Source: Flavobacterium sp. N3904
GTDB lineage: Bacteria > Bacteroidota > Bacteroidia > Flavobacteriales > Flavobacteriaceae
Length of the DNA stretch: 64,000 nt
Assembly (NCBI RefSeq): GCF_025947305.1
Contig: NZ_CP110009.1
Coordinates: 3,203,501-3,267,500, forward strand
Direction: 5' to 3'
A program made the translations under genes and the position numbers. The notes beneath the pieces were generated by a model that saw nothing but the letters and a program-made list of their open reading frames with translations, ran no database searches and had not been told where the DNA came from. Positions 46,543 through 55,183 of the stretch are shown one piece after another (the first letter of the stretch is position 1; each line of letters starts with the position of its first letter).

Positions 46543-48951
46543 ATGATAAAAGAGAAAGTCAATACTGATCTAACATTTGAAGATTTTAAAACCGAAGTCT
46601 TAAACGATTACAGAATTGCCATAATAAGCAGAGAGTGCAGTTTATTGGGTCGGAAAGAAGTATTAACTGGAAAAGCCAAATTTGGTATTTTTGGAGATGG
46701 CAAAGAAGTTCCGCAGCTTGCTATGGCTAAGTTCTTCAAAAATGGAGATTTCCGTTCTGGTTATTATCGCGATCAAACTTTTATGATGGCCATAGGAGAA
46801 TTGACTGTTCAACAATTTTTTGCGGGTTTATACGGTCATACAGATATTGATATAGAACCGATGTCTGCAGGAAGACAAATGGGTGGTCACTTTGTAACCC
46901 ACAGTTTGAACGAAGACGGAACTTGGAAAAACTTAACACAACAAAAAAACTCGAGTGCCGATATTTCTCCAACAGCAGGGCAAATGCCTCGTTTGTTGGG
47001 ATTAGCACAAGCTTCAAAAATATATAGAAATGTTACCGGAATTCCTAATGCAGAAAATTTCTCCATTGATGGAAATGAAATTGCCTGGGGAACAATAGGA
47101 AACGCCAGTACCTCTGAAGGATTATTTTTTGAAACAATTAATGCCGCAGGTGTATTACAAGTACCTATGGTAATGAGTGTTTGGGATGATGAATACGGAA
47201 TTTCGGTTCATGCCAGACATCAGACCACCAAAGAGAGTATATCCGAAATATTAAAAGGATACCAAAGAGAAGAAAATACAAATGGTTTTGAAATCCTAAA
47301 AGTAAAAGGTTGGGATTATGTCGATTTGATCGCTACTTATGAAAAGGCTTCTGAAATTGCTCGCGAAAATCACATTCCTGTATTGATTCATGTTAATCAA
47401 TTGACCCAACCGCAAGGACACTCCAGTTCGGGTTCACATGAAAGATATAAAAATGCGGCTCGATTGGCATGGGAAAAAGACTTTGATTGCATTCGTCAAA
47501 TGAAATTATGGATGATTGCTATCAATATTGCTTCCCCAGAAGAAATTGACGCGATTGATTTGGAAGCTAAAAAAGAAGTTTTTGAAGGCAAAAAAGCCGC
47601 ATGGAACGCCTTTATTGGCCCAATCGTGGAAGAACAAAATGAGTTAATCGCTATTTTAGAAAGAATAGCCATAACTAGCATCAAAAAAGATGAAATTCTT
47701 AAAACTATTTCTAGTTTAAAAAGCATTAAATCTCCTTTGAAAAAAGAAATATTAGTAGCAGCGCGTAAAACTTTACGTTTAATTATCAATGAGGAAGACA
47801 AATTAGAGTTATCTCGTTGGATCACTAATTATATTAAAAAAACACAACCGAAATTCAGCAGTAATTTATTTTCTGAATCTGATAAAAATGTGTTTTCTGT
47901 TAAAGAAGTTTTACCTGTTTATTCAGAGAATGCTATAGCAGATACAGATGGTAGAATGATCTTGAGAGATAATTTTGATGCTATTTTTACTAAATATCCT
48001 GAAGCATTAATTTTTGGCGAAGACGCCGGAAATATTGGTGATGTAAACCAAGGTCTTGAAGGAATGCAAGAAAAATATGGAGAGCTGCGTGTTGCCGATG
48101 TTGGCATTCGTGAAGCTACTATATTAGGACAAGGAATCGGAATGGCATTAAGAGGATTACGCCCAATTGCCGAAATTCAGTATTTGGATTATTTATTGTA
48201 TGCGATCCAAATTATGAGCGACGATTTGGCAACATTGCAATATAGAACGGTTGGTAAACAAAAAGCCCCCCTTATCATTCGTACTCGTGGGCATCGATTG
48301 GAAGGTATTTGGCATTCTGGTTCCCCAATGGGAATGATTATAAATGCCATTCGAGGAATTCATGTTTTGGTACCAAGAAATATGACTCAAGCCGCTGGTT
48401 TTTATAATGCTTTATTAGAATGTGATGAGCCTGCTTTGGTTATCGAATGTTTGAACGGTTACCGATTGAAAGAAAAAATGCCTGAGAATTATGGTGACTT
48501 CAAAACGCCAATTGGTGTTGTAGAAACATTGAGAAAAGGAACAGATATAACGCTAGTATCTTATGGGTCTACTTTAAGATTAGTAGAACAAGCTGCCAAA
48601 GAATTATTTGAAGCTGGTATTGATTGCGAGGTTATCGATTTGCAATCGTTACTCCCATTTGACATTCATAGTGATATTGTAAAAAGTATTTCAAAAACCA
48701 ATCGATTATTGGTTATTGATGAAGATCTTCCTGGAGGCGCCTCTGCATATATTTTGCAACAAATTGTTGAACAACAAGATGCGTACAACCATCTAGACAG
48801 CAAACCTCAAACCTTGACTGCCAAAGCACACAGACCAGCTTATGGAACAGATGGTGATTATTTCTCTAAACCTTCTACTGAAGATATTTACGAGAAAGTA
48901 TATGAAATGATGCATGAAGTAAATCCTTCAAAATTTCCAAGTTTGTATTAA
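46543..48951 (+). CDS. Fused alpha/beta E1 of a branched-chain 2-oxoacid dehydrogenase
   Basis: 802 residues. The alpha half (~1-400) has the thiamine-diphosphate region GNASTSEGLFFETINAAG with the E1-alpha helix PMSAGRQMGGHFV. The beta half (~460-802) starts with FGEDAGNIGDVNQG and continues REATILGQGIGMALRGLRPIAEIQYLDY and VIDLQSLLPFD. Fusion of both subunits in one chain is common in Bacteroidota. It decarboxylates branched-chain 2-oxoacids and feeds acyl groups to a lipoyl E2, important for branched fatty acid synthesis. No E2 gene is adjacent. A strong terminator follows. Confidence 0.9.
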   Translation: MIKEKVNTDLTFEDFKTEVLNDYRIAIISRECSLLGRKEVLTGKAKFGIFGDGKEVPQLAMAKFFKNGDFRSGYYRDQTFMMAIGELTVQQFFAGLYGHTDIDIEPMSAGRQMGGHFVTHSLNEDGTWKNLTQQKNSSADISPTAGQMPRLLGLAQASKIYRNVTGIPNAENFSIDGNEIAWGTIGNASTSEGLFFETINAAGVLQVPMVMSVWDDEYGISVHARHQTTKESISEILKGYQREENTNGFEILKVKGWDYVDLIATYEKASEIARENHIPVLIHVNQLTQPQGHSSSGSHERYKNAARLAWEKDFDCIRQMKLWMIAINIASPEEIDAIDLEAKKEVFEGKKAAWNAFIGPIVEEQNELIAILERIAITSIKKDEILKTISSLKSIKSPLKKEILVAARKTLRLIINEEDKLELSRWITNYIKKTQPKFSSNLFSESDKNVFSVKEVLPVYSENAIADTDGRMILRDNFDAIFTKYPEALIFGEDAGNIGDVNQGLEGMQEKYGELRVADVGIREATILGQGIGMALRGLRPIAEIQYLDYLLYAIQIMSDDLATLQYRTVGKQKAPLIIRTRGHRLEGIWHSGSPMGMIINAIRGIHVLVPRNMTQAAGFYNALLECDEPALVIECLNGYRLKEKMPENYGDFKTPIGVVETLRKGTDITLVSYGSTLRLVEQAAKELFEAGIDCEVIDLQSLLPFDIHSDIVKSISKTNRLLVIDEDLPGGASAYILQQIVEQQDAYNHLDSKPQTLTAKAHRPAYGTDGDYFSKPSTEDIYEKVYEMMHEVNPSKFPSLY

Positions 48952-48969
48952 GCTAAAAAATAATATTCA

Positions 48970-49003
48970 AAATCCCATTCACTCGTGAATGGGATTTTTT
49001 TTT
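48970..49003 (+). terminator. Intrinsic terminator
   Basis: A 12-bp perfect stem AATCCCATTCAC / GTGAATGGGATT with a TC turn and a T run. Confidence 0.9.
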
Positions 49004-49033
49004 ATCTTTATTGAAACTTATCACCGTTCTTGA

Positions 49034-49708
49034 ATGACACCACTAGAAACTTTATTTTTGGATTTAAAAGATATCAAAGTTATCGACAGCGCTATCCCCT
49101 ATTCGAAATATACTCCGTTAGATTTATCCCCTTCCAATCCAGATTTGAACCAACTGAATATTTCTAGTGCAACAGATTTTGAAAATTACATAGAGCAATT
49201 TATACTTAAGAATAAAGCCAGTGTCGCCTACGGCGGTTATAATGAAGTTCGCAATTTGTATAAAAGAAGCACCGTTTTTAATGATTCGAATACAGAGGAA
49301 CGCAATATTCATATCGGTTTGGATTTATGGATAAAAGCTGGAACGCCTGTTTTGGCTGCACTAGATGGAAAAGTCCACAGTTTTCAATACAACAATAATC
49401 TAGGTGATTATGGACCGACCATAATTCTGGAACATCAATTAGGTCACCATGTTTTTTATACTTTATACGGGCATTTATCTTTAGAAAGTATTAATTCTCT
49501 CAAAGTAGGTGATTTTTTTGCTAAAGGTCAGCAATTGGCCAAACTAGGAGACATTATAGTAAATGGAGATTATGCGCCACATTTACATTTTCAAATTATA
49601 AAAAACATTGAAGAAAACTTCGGAGATTATCCAGGTGTTTGCAACAAAAATAAACTGGCACATTATTTAGAAAATTGTCCAGATCCTAATTTATTATTAA
49701 AGATTTAA
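49034..49708 (+). CDS. M23-family (LytM-like) peptidase domain protein
   Basis: 224 residues. The zinc site is visible: NIHIGLDLW (HxxxD) and APHLHFQI (HxH), plus YTLYGHLS. M23 enzymes cut peptidoglycan cross-links. No signal peptide is evident, unusual for a wall hydrolase, so export route or a cytosolic role is open. Bracketed by the E1 terminator and a 274-nt regulatory gap. Confidence 0.82.
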   Translation: MTPLETLFLDLKDIKVIDSAIPYSKYTPLDLSPSNPDLNQLNISSATDFENYIEQFILKNKASVAYGGYNEVRNLYKRSTVFNDSNTEERNIHIGLDLWIKAGTPVLAALDGKVHSFQYNNNLGDYGPTIILEHQLGHHVFYTLYGHLSLESINSLKVGDFFAKGQQLAKLGDIIVNGDYAPHLHFQIIKNIEENFGDYPGVCNKNKLAHYLENCPDPNLLLKI

Positions 49709-49893
49709 TAATGAATCTCATATTTTTTAAGTTTACTACATCAAAAAACTAAAAAAAATTTGATTAATTCTATAAGCGTCCTTTGTACTATACATCAGCT
49801 TTATTATTGTTATTCAACAAAATAACCAAACAATATTCCATACGATTTAAAAAGATAGGTACCATATTAATAGTTATTGGTGTTTGTTATAAC

Positions 49894-49901
49894 TACATTT
49901 G
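49894..49901 (+). promoter_or_regulatory. Candidate -7 box (TACATTTG) of the CheB-CheR kinase gene
   Basis: Full TAnnTTTG match preceded directly by the short palindrome GTTATAAC. 82 nt before the ATG. Confidence 0.4.
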
Positions 49902-49927
49902 ATATGGATATATCCTATTTAAAGGGT

Positions 49928-49956
49928 GTATTAAAAAGAATACTTCTTTTTAATAC
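49928..49956 (+). promoter_or_regulatory. 5'-UTR hairpin before the CheB-CheR kinase gene
   Basis: GTATTAAAAAG (49928-49938) is inverted at 49946-49956 with a 7-nt loop, 26 nt before the ATG. With the -7 box at 49894 it would lie in the leader; it could be an attenuator, stability element or operator. Confidence 0.4.
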
Positions 49957-49982
49957 TACTGTCCAAAGTAAATATTGGTACA

Positions 49983-52900
49983 ATGAAATCAATTTCGACC
50001 ATAGAACACAATGATTTACTTGATCCTATTGCCGACAATAAATTTAAAACAAAAAAAGAAATCACATTCTCAAAAACGCCTACAAAAAAGCATCATGTTT
50101 CAAAAAAGGAAGAGAAAAATAAATCTTTTACTGTCGTAGCTATTGGTGCATCTGCAGGCGGTCTTGAAGCAGTAAGCCAATTATTGAAAAACCTTTCTTC
50201 TACAACAGGTATGGCTTTTATTTATGTCCAACACCTAAGTCCAGATCATAAAAGTTTACTAGATGTGCTTCTATCAAAAGTAACTCAAATGGAGGTTCAG
50301 GTGATTGACGATATGGAAAAAATGGAACCCAATAATGTTTATGTGATTCCCAATGACAAGGAAATTGAGGTAACAGATGGTCACATCAAACTAATTCCCC
50401 GATCCAAACACAGAATTTCAAACTTCTCCATCGATTTACTTTTTTCTTCTTTGGCCGAAACGCACCATGAAAATGTAATTGGAATTATTTTATCGGGATC
50501 TGCCAATGATGGCACTCGAGGATTGAAAGAAATAAAACAAGCTGGTGGTATCACTTTTGCCCAAGATGAATCGGCTAAGTTTAGCAGTATGCCCAATTCA
50601 GCCATAGCAGAAGGTATTGTTGATTTTGTTTTATCTCCAAAAGAAATTGGAATCGAATTAACGCGCATCAGCCAACATCCTTTACTTATAAGATATCCTA
50701 TAAAGAAAGCCCCTGAAACAGAAATAGATAATAGCAATCCAGAATTAAAAACTATTCTTCAACTTTTGCATCAACGGAAAAATGTAGATTTCAGCCATTA
50801 TAAAATGAACACTATAAAAAGGCGAATGCTACGTAGGATGCTAGTTCATAAGATTAAAACTTTAAAAGAATATGCCGAATTGCTTTCCAATCAAAGCAAT
50901 GAAGTCGATTTACTTTATCAGGATTTGTTGATCAATGTAACTGCTTTTTTTAGAGATGAAGAGGCCTTTTTACATTTAAAAAATATAATTCTGCCCAAAT
51001 TACTCGAAACCAAATCAACAGGAGAAACACTTCGTTTATGGGTTTCTGCTTGTGCCACTGGCGAAGAAGTGTATTCTATTGCTATGTTAATACTAGAAAT
51101 ACAAGAAAACAATTCAAACAGCACACCTTTCCAAATTTTTGCTTCAGACCTCAGTGGCGAAGCCATCAGAATTGCCCGAATTGGAGAATATACTGCAAGT
51201 CAAGTACTAGCAGTTTCTCCGGAAAGACTGCAACGTTTCTTTACAAAATCGAAAGACAACTACAGAATTGTAAAAGAGTTGCGGGACGTCTGTGTCTTTG
51301 CAAAACATAACATTTTGCGAGATCCTCCATTTTCAAGAATGGATTTTATCAGTTGCCGCAATATGTTAATTTATTTAGACACAACAGCCCAAAAAAAAGC
51401 TATTTCTACTTTTCATTATGCATTAAATGATGGAGGGTGTTTGATGCTTGGTAAATCCGAAACGATTGGAACAACTACACAACTTTTTACAATTCTAGAT
51501 AAAAAATTTAAAATTTATTCCCGAAAAAAAAATTCAGGATTACGTACTATCCCAGATCTTACTTCACAACTTTCCCATTCTACCATGTCTGATAAAAATA
51601 AAATACCAACTTCAACATTCAAAAAAACAGCTACATCAGTAAACGGTACCATTGAGATGGCTTTTGATACCGTTTTGCTCGAAAATCATGTACCTGCCAG
51701 TGTCATTATCAATTATGATTTGGAAATCCTTCAATTTAGGGGATCTACTTCTTTATATCTCCAACATTCCCCAGGTAAGGCCAGTTTTAATATTTTGAAA
51801 ATGGCACATATCGAAATCACATTTGAGTTGCGAAATGCCATCCATCATGCCATAAAAACAAAACTTCCTATTCGAAAAATGGGGATTGAAATGAATCGGA
51901 ATCCTATAGACAAAACCATTCAGATAGTAAATATTGAAGCCATTCCGTTGAATATTGAAGGAGAAGAACCGCTATTGATCGTCATTTTTACAGGATATGT
52001 GCAACACGAAACCGAAGAAGAATCGATAAAAGGACAAGAAAACAATACGATTGCCAAAGACCGGAGAATAAAAAAACTAGAAGAAGAGCTTGCCTCCGCT
52101 AGAGCAGATATGGGTTCTATCACACACGATCAGGAAGCTGCCAATGAAGAATTGCAAAGCGCCAACGAAGAGATCGTCTCGAGCAATGAAGAATTGCAAA
52201 GCTTGAATGAAGAACTGGAAACATCTAAAGAAGAAATTGAATCGACCAACGAGGAATTGGTTACCAGTAATCAGGAATTGCATTCCAGAATCCAACAAGT
52301 TGAAGAATTAAATCAATACAATGAAGCCATACTTTCGACAGTTCATGAGCCTGTGCTTATTCTCGATAAAGATATTAAAATCAAATCGGCCAACAAATCA
52401 TTCTGCAAAACATTTCACGTAACCGAAGACGAATGCGTCGGAAAATCATTATATAAATTAGGAAATAACCAATGGAACATTCCAAAATTAAGAACACTCA
52501 TAGAGGAAATAGTTTTAGAAAATAAGCATTTTCATGATTTTGAAGTAGAACATATTTTTCCGACGATTGGCAAAAAAATAATGTTGCTCAACGCACACCG
52601 CATCATCCAAGCACGAGAAAACGAAGAATTGATTGTGCTTACAATTATCGACATTACCGATGTTCGAAATCTGGCAATTGAGCTCCAAATCAAAGAGAAA
52701 AAAGTACTGGAAGTTCAATTAGAGATAGGAAAAAAAGCACTCCAATCTACAGAAGACAGTAATAAACGTTATAGTATGATGCTGATGAATTCGCCTTTTT
52801 CTTTTGTTATATTAAAAGGAAAAGAGATGGTCATCAAACTTGCCAATGATAGTATTAAAGAAATTTGGGGAAAAGGAAATGATATAGAAGGCAAATCAAT

Positions 52901-54323
52901 TCTTACTATTTTACCCGAATTAAAAGGAGGTCCAATCCCAAAAATGCTCGAAGAAGTTTACTCAACAGGTATACCACAAGTAGGATATGAACTTCTAGTA
53001 CCTTTAAAACGCAATGGTCATTTGGAGGATGTTTATTTTAATTTTGTGTATCAACCTTATCTCGATGCTGATGAAACCATCATGGGAGTTACCATCATTG
53101 CTTATGAAGTTACTAATCATATTAATTTAAAAAACGAATTAATTGAAGCCAAACATATTGCAGAAGAAAACACCAAAATTGCCGAAAACGCTTTAAAATC
53201 AAAGCAACAATTTTTATCGAATATGAGTCATGAGATCAGGACTCCGATGAATGCCATAATTGGATTTACCAATGTGGCTTTGAAAACCGATTTGAACAAA
53301 GAACAACGAGAATTTATTACCGCCATTAAATCTTCCGGAAATGCATTGATTGTATTAATTAATGACATTTTGGACCTTGCCAAAGTAGATGCTGGAAAAA
53401 TGACATTCGACAAAAAAACATTTAACATATTTGAATCTATTGCCGACATCTTTTATTTATTTGAATCCAAATGTTTGGAAAAAAATTTAAAACTGGAACA
53501 ACAATATGATACTCGAATTCCAGAATATATTGTAGGTGATTGTATGCGTTTGCGACAAATTATTTTGAATTTAATAAGCAATGCCATCAAGTTTACTGCC
53601 AAAGGAAAAATAATTTTGAATGTTCGAATGTTGAATGAAGATTCTGAAAAAACCACAATAGAATTTACCTTGACAGATACAGGCATAGGAATCCCTAAAA
53701 ATAGACTGACACACATTTTTGACAATTTCGAACAAGCCTCTACCGAAATTTCGAGATTGTATGGAGGAACCGGTTTAGGTCTTGCCATTGTAAAACAATT
53801 AGTCGAACACCAAGGTGGTTCATTAATTGTAAAAAGTGAAGAAGGGAAAGGTTCTACTTTTGGATTTGTCATGGATTTTGAAAAATTCTGTACCGAAACT
53901 CCATCCGAAACAGAAAATATCATCCATACGATTGAAGGAATAGAAAATATAAAAGTTTTGGTAGCCGAAGACATACCACTGAATCAACTTTTGATAAAAA
54001 TCATTTTGGAAGAATTTGGTTTTCAATGTGATATTGCCGAAAATGGTAAAGTTGCCATAAAAAAACTAAAAGAAAACAATTATGACATTGTTCTAATGGA
54101 CATACTGATGCCCGAAATGAATGGGTTTGAAGCTACAGATTACATTAGAAATACTATGAATTCAAAAATTCCAATTATTGCACTTACTGCCGATGTGACT
54201 ACGGTTGATGTCCAAAAATCTAAAACAATCGGGATGAACGATTATATCTCTAAGCCAATTGACGAAAAGCTTTTGTATAACAAAATCATCAAACAGCTTA
54301 AGAAAACACTTCCTAAGAAATAG
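49983..54323 (+). CDS. CheB-CheR-PAS hybrid histidine kinase with receiver
   Basis: 1446 residues, soluble. Order: CheB methylesterase (~50-235; Ser57 in GASAGG, His84 in QHLSPDH, Asp in NDGTRG), CheR methyltransferase (~260-505; WVSACATGEEVYS, INVTAFFRDEE), a Glu/Asn-rich coiled coil (~690-790), PAS (~795-905), second PAS (~930-1050), HisKA with His1083 (NMSHEIRTPMN), HATPase and a REC domain with Asp1373 (VLMDILMPEMNG). CheB and CheR here probably regulate the kinase rather than chemoreceptors, as no che genes are nearby. Its kinase-receiver half closely resembles that of the 55184 protein. Confidence 0.93.
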   Translation: MKSISTIEHNDLLDPIADNKFKTKKEITFSKTPTKKHHVSKKEEKNKSFTVVAIGASAGGLEAVSQLLKNLSSTTGMAFIYVQHLSPDHKSLLDVLLSKVTQMEVQVIDDMEKMEPNNVYVIPNDKEIEVTDGHIKLIPRSKHRISNFSIDLLFSSLAETHHENVIGIILSGSANDGTRGLKEIKQAGGITFAQDESAKFSSMPNSAIAEGIVDFVLSPKEIGIELTRISQHPLLIRYPIKKAPETEIDNSNPELKTILQLLHQRKNVDFSHYKMNTIKRRMLRRMLVHKIKTLKEYAELLSNQSNEVDLLYQDLLINVTAFFRDEEAFLHLKNIILPKLLETKSTGETLRLWVSACATGEEVYSIAMLILEIQENNSNSTPFQIFASDLSGEAIRIARIGEYTASQVLAVSPERLQRFFTKSKDNYRIVKELRDVCVFAKHNILRDPPFSRMDFISCRNMLIYLDTTAQKKAISTFHYALNDGGCLMLGKSETIGTTTQLFTILDKKFKIYSRKKNSGLRTIPDLTSQLSHSTMSDKNKIPTSTFKKTATSVNGTIEMAFDTVLLENHVPASVIINYDLEILQFRGSTSLYLQHSPGKASFNILKMAHIEITFELRNAIHHAIKTKLPIRKMGIEMNRNPIDKTIQIVNIEAIPLNIEGEEPLLIVIFTGYVQHETEEESIKGQENNTIAKDRRIKKLEEELASARADMGSITHDQEAANEELQSANEEIVSSNEELQSLNEELETSKEEIESTNEELVTSNQELHSRIQQVEELNQYNEAILSTVHEPVLILDKDIKIKSANKSFCKTFHVTEDECVGKSLYKLGNNQWNIPKLRTLIEEIVLENKHFHDFEVEHIFPTIGKKIMLLNAHRIIQARENEELIVLTIIDITDVRNLAIELQIKEKKVLEVQLEIGKKALQSTEDSNKRYSMMLMNSPFSFVILKGKEMVIKLANDSIKEIWGKGNDIEGKSILTILPELKGGPIPKMLEEVYSTGIPQVGYELLVPLKRNGHLEDVYFNFVYQPYLDADETIMGVTIIAYEVTNHINLKNELIEAKHIAEENTKIAENALKSKQQFLSNMSHEIRTPMNAIIGFTNVALKTDLNKEQREFITAIKSSGNALIVLINDILDLAKVDAGKMTFDKKTFNIFESIADIFYLFESKCLEKNLKLEQQYDTRIPEYIVGDCMRLRQIILNLISNAIKFTAKGKIILNVRMLNEDSEKTTIEFTLTDTGIGIPKNRLTHIFDNFEQASTEISRLYGGTGLGLAIVKQLVEHQGGSLIVKSEEGKGSTFGFVMDFEKFCTETPSETENIIHTIEGIENIKVLVAEDIPLNQLLIKIILEEFGFQCDIAENGKVAIKKLKENNYDIVLMDILMPEMNGFEATDYIRNTMNSKIPIIALTADVTTVDVQKSKTIGMNDYISKPIDEKLLYNKIIKQLKKTLPKK

Positions 54324-54462
54324 AGAATGGTGAAGAGAATGGTGAATAGTGAATGGTGAATAGTCTTCATTCACTTCTCACTATTCACCATTCACTACTA
54401 ACTATTCACTACTAACTATTCACTACTAACTATTCACTACTAACTACTCACTATTCACTTTA
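54324..54462. repeat. Inverted and tandem ATTCACTA repeats
   Basis: A 16-bp inverted pair (54349-54364 and 54380-54395) is followed by about four and a half copies of a 14-mer, ACTATTCACTACTA, to 54452. The hairpin lies right after the CheB-CheR kinase stop and may end its transcript. Noncoding. Confidence 0.7.
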
Positions 54463-54495
54463 TATAATCAGTGAATTATACAACAAAATAGCAAA

Positions 54496-54534
54496 GTTGT
54501 ATAACATCTATTTTTGACTTCCTGACGACCTTTA
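54496..54534 (+). promoter_or_regulatory. Shared stress-type promoter, site A (AraC gene)
   Basis: GTTGTATAAC (54496-54505), exactly 21 nt, then GACCTTTA (54527-54534), 25 nt before the TTG start. Same architecture as sites at 60443 and 63199; the weakest -7 of the three. Confidence 0.55.
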
Positions 54535-54559
54535 CTTTATCCATTAAATAATAAACAAC

Positions 54560-55126
54560 TTGAAATTATATATCAAATACATGGTTAGCAATCGCTGCAA
54601 AATGGCGGTGAAAGATGAGTTAAAAAAACTTGGTCTGCACTTTATTGTGGTTGATTTGGGCGAAGTAGAAATCATGGAAACTATTTCTATGTACCAACGC
54701 GAACAACTCAAATTGGCCTTGTTGGATTCGGGTCTCGAATTGATGGATGACAAAAGAGCCATGCTTATCGAGAAAATCAAAAATGTAATTATTGAACTAG
54801 TTCATCATACCGACGAAAACATTAAAATCAATTTTTCGGACTATTTGCATGAAAAATTAAATCACGACTATACCTATATGTCCAACTTATTTTCTGAGGT
54901 ACAAGGAACAACCATTGAGCAATTTATAATTTCGCATAAGACAGAAAGAATCAAAGAATTGATTATTTATGGTGAACTCAATATTACCGAAATTGCCTGG
55001 AAAATGGGATACAGCAGTGTAGCACATTTATCGAGCCAGTTTAAAAAAGTAACTGGATTATCCCCTACTCACTTTAAACAATTGAAAGATAAAAGGCGAA
55101 GTCCTATTGAAGAAATTGGGAATTAA
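54560..55126 (+). CDS. AraC-family transcription regulator
   Basis: 188 residues from a TTG start (the first in-frame ATG is at 54581). The N-terminal ~75 residues are a small alpha/beta domain (KMAVKDELKKLGLHFIVVDLGEVEI) rather than a cupin. The C-terminal ~100 residues are the double helix-turn-helix, ending ITEIAWKMGYSSVAHLSSQFKKVTGLSPTHFK, a good AraC signature. It lies between two hybrid kinases, suggesting it is an output or co-regulator of their pathway, and carries the unusual promoter seen also at dps. Confidence 0.88.
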   Translation: MKLYIKYMVSNRCKMAVKDELKKLGLHFIVVDLGEVEIMETISMYQREQLKLALLDSGLELMDDKRAMLIEKIKNVIIELVHHTDENIKINFSDYLHEKLNHDYTYMSNLFSEVQGTTIEQFIISHKTERIKELIIYGELNITEIAWKMGYSSVAHLSSQFKKVTGLSPTHFKQLKDKRRSPIEEIGN

Positions 55127-55183
55127 TAGATTCTCTTTTTGAAAGCACAACCATAAATATCACAAACAATACCACGCCTCCCA

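Noticed and set aside
53453..53974. 173-residue minus-strand ORF inside the CheB-CheR kinase gene
   Set aside because: Antisense shadow of the HATPase domain coding region.
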